64,000 bases of DNA from Hydractinia symbiolongicarpus (Eukaryota > Cnidaria > Hydrozoa > Anthoathecata > Hydractiniidae). The translations under genes were made by a program, and so were the position numbers. Of the stretch, positions 62,100-64,000 are shown one piece after another (the first letter of the stretch is position 1; every line of letters begins with the position of its first letter). The notes under the pieces are model-generated. The model did no database searches. It saw only the letters and a program-made list of their open reading frames with translations, and was not told the DNA's origin. Location of the stretch: assembly GCF_029227915.1 (NCBI RefSeq), contig NC_079876.1:35507828-35571827 (forward strand). Reading direction: 5' to 3'.

Positions 62100-64000
62100 A
62101 ATGCACTAGCACTACTTTCGTTAACACGTAAGGTCAAAATTTAAAACAGTCCTTTTTTTCCCGCTTTTATTTATACCCTTATCCCCTAACTACATAAATG
62201 CGCTATTTGATTCGTTAAAAAAAACAATGAAATATAATTATGTGTGACGTTTTCGTTATGAAATAATTAAGCCCACATGGTCGCTGATAAAGTTTAGCGA
62301 TTTCTCTATGTCTGTGGCGGAAACCATTACTTCTTTGAACCCGGGCCTTGAAAGCTCACGCCGTAGAAAAAAAATTCATTATATCTTGGAAATTCTCCAT
62401 TTACGTTGATTATTTGAAAAATTTGCGAACAGTATCAACTTGGAAGTGCCTTTGCCAGGGTAAAGGTTTTCCTATTGTTTCTAATTGTTTGTGATTTTTG
62501 GTCGTTAAATATTTTTTTGGGAGATCAATTTGTCAAAAATGGGTATTTTAGCCTGTTTTAACCATGTTTTGATAGCGCATTTGCCAGTATGTTTAGGTTT
62601 TCTACAGAGCTTTCGTGCTATATTTATGGAACCATTGAATGTCAGTGAAAGAATGTGAAGTAGATTAAAGAAAATGTACTTCAAAAAAATAAAAATCAGT
62701 TTTTTTGTGTCGTGCACCATATATTTTCACATGCGAAGTCATTCTTCTGTAAGAAAACCCCCTGCTTTTCAATTTTTGTCTAAAATGGTAGCAAAACATG
62801 TTAATTTTACGCGACGTGTTGTTTCTGTTCTATGAAAATGTTTTTATTGATGTAAATGTATTGTAGGAGTTAGATATATAATCATTTCCAATGCTTCTTA
62901 AAACTTGTTTCTCGTGCTTGTTTACATTTTAAGCTACCATTTTTCTTGACGACGGGCAATACCGCAAAATATAGGCCCGTCGTCAAGAGCGCTAAGCCAA
63001 TCAGAATGCCTAAAAACTCGTATTGCCTGCTTAAAAAACAAACAAAAGTAATTATCACATATACCAATGTGTTGCTAGAGATGCAAGTATCAGGACACGG
63101 ATACGGAATAAATATAGAATAAAATATAGTTTTCGTGCCACACCAATTTTTGTATTCAGTCCACTAGTCACCAAGAATCTTAGCTCAATAACACATCAAA
63201 AACTAAAATGCATGTTAAAATGATTAAGATAATCTTTTTGGTATGTGTGACGTCATTCTTGTCCCTATCATGTCATTAATTTGATTTATTTTTGTGTAAT
63301 GAGTTTATAGCAAGGTCAACTGTGCAAACTCTGTATCACTCATGCTTATTTAAGCATGAGTAGATTAGAATAAATTCCCCACAAGTGTTTGCACTGCTTG
63401 ATGGCAGCAAGAAAGGCGCGAAATTGGTCTAAAAAACTACATATCAGTTTTTAAACAAACATCTTTTTATAAATACAACATAAAAACACCAAACAAAACA
63501 CATAAATACAACCAGAAGTATTTTTTTTTTACATTTAAATATAATTCGAGATGAATCGATTAAAATCCTTGTTTTCTACGAAACAAAAACAGGCTTTTAA
63601 TTCTACGTTTTACATTTTAAGAACACTTTACATCTTTTAGATAATACAAAAATCTAAAATAACTATTTAACAAGGACGATTTTTAGTCTACTTTCTACGG
63701 GAAATTCTTATTATTTTGTTAAAAATGTAAATAAATCTAACGGCTTGGACAATAAAATCTGATATTACAGAAATATAACGTTACTTCTGTTTTAAGGCAA
63801 AAGACCAATCATAGAATAGTGAAATCGACATTCATGAAGAAGAAAAGCATGCATGAGACTTTTTTACAGACTTTACGTAGCAGCCGTAAAAGATTTAAAC
63901 AGTCCATGGAATTTCGTGGAAAAATTACACTGAAGAAAGTATTTATATGTGTTTCCCGGTATCCAGAAAATTTGTGTGTTTATTCAAACACAAAGATGTG
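62100..64000. other. terminal stretch without a gene
   Basis: AT-rich, no exon pair recognised. The only structure is the 13-bp perfect palindrome at 62945-62987. Confidence 0.4.
62945..62987. repeat. perfect 13-bp inverted repeat
   Basis: cttgacgacgggc, 17-base loop with taccgcaaaatat, gcccgtcgtcaag. It is followed by 'gctaagccaatcagaatgcc', the kind of end seen on short MITEs. Confidence 0.8.

Noticed and set aside
1-64000. CRISPR arrays, operons, bacterial promoters, rRNA
   Set aside because: Nothing of the kind seen; gene structure is eukaryotic.

Overview
This is an AT-rich, intron-bearing animal nuclear sequence. There is no operon structure and no ribosome binding sites. Splice sites are GT-AG with pyrimidine-rich acceptors, and intergenic space is crowded with Helitrons and remnants of hAT, LINE and piggyBac-type elements. 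I take it to be an invertebrate, with a cnidarian (perhaps hydrozoan) as the best guess. That guess rests on general impression and element types, not on a diagnostic gene.

Layout. 1-5.4 kb: gene-poor, with a 131-bp tandem repeat. 5.5-13.3 kb: an eight-exon minus-strand gene for a 414-aa poly-Gln, coiled-coil, Pro-rich protein. 14-16.3 kb: a possible very small plus-strand gene. 18-21.7 kb: an OTU-like relic, a hAT transposase C-terminal fragment, a three-exon minus-strand gene with a SAM-like look, and a LINE reverse transcriptase relic. 21.8-28.8 kb: a large imperfect inverted repeat whose two arms each carry the same intact 164-aa ORF with its own TATA box, transcribed outward; it resembles the PC4/p15 coactivator. 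The left arm is split by a 1.64-kb Helitron and the right arm preserves the empty site. 28.7-34.1 kb: two more Helitrons facing each other around a LINE endonuclease relic. 38.4-41.7 kb: a gene for a 259-aa four-transmembrane CD20/MS4A-like protein ending in a PPPY motif. 43.5-47.7 kb and 51.9-56.7 kb: two tandem five-exon genes for secreted choloylglycine hydrolase/penicillin V acylase-type Ntn hydrolases. 57.5-62.1 kb: two Helitrons of one family nested in opposite orientation. 62.1-64 kb: no gene seen.

The most notable content is the pair of CBAH-family genes. Both keep the nucleophilic Cys directly after a predicted signal peptide, the Arg, Asn and Arg catalytic positions, and a PVA-like Tyr. 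They share identical exon phases and lengths, exon 4 looks gene-converted, and the copies differ at the C terminus (one has a hydrophobic, possibly GPI-anchor, tail). They suggest an enzyme line of bacterial type that has been domesticated, spliced and secreted in an animal. The second notable structure is the inverted repeat with paired PC4-like ORFs and the Helitron empty site. Together with the other copies it defines the local Helitron family: 5' TC(TCTA)...; 3' hairpin then CTAG; insertion between A and T without target duplication.

Gene models were joined by hand from splice motifs and reading phase. Coordinates are exact where the motif is clear, but no transcript data support them.
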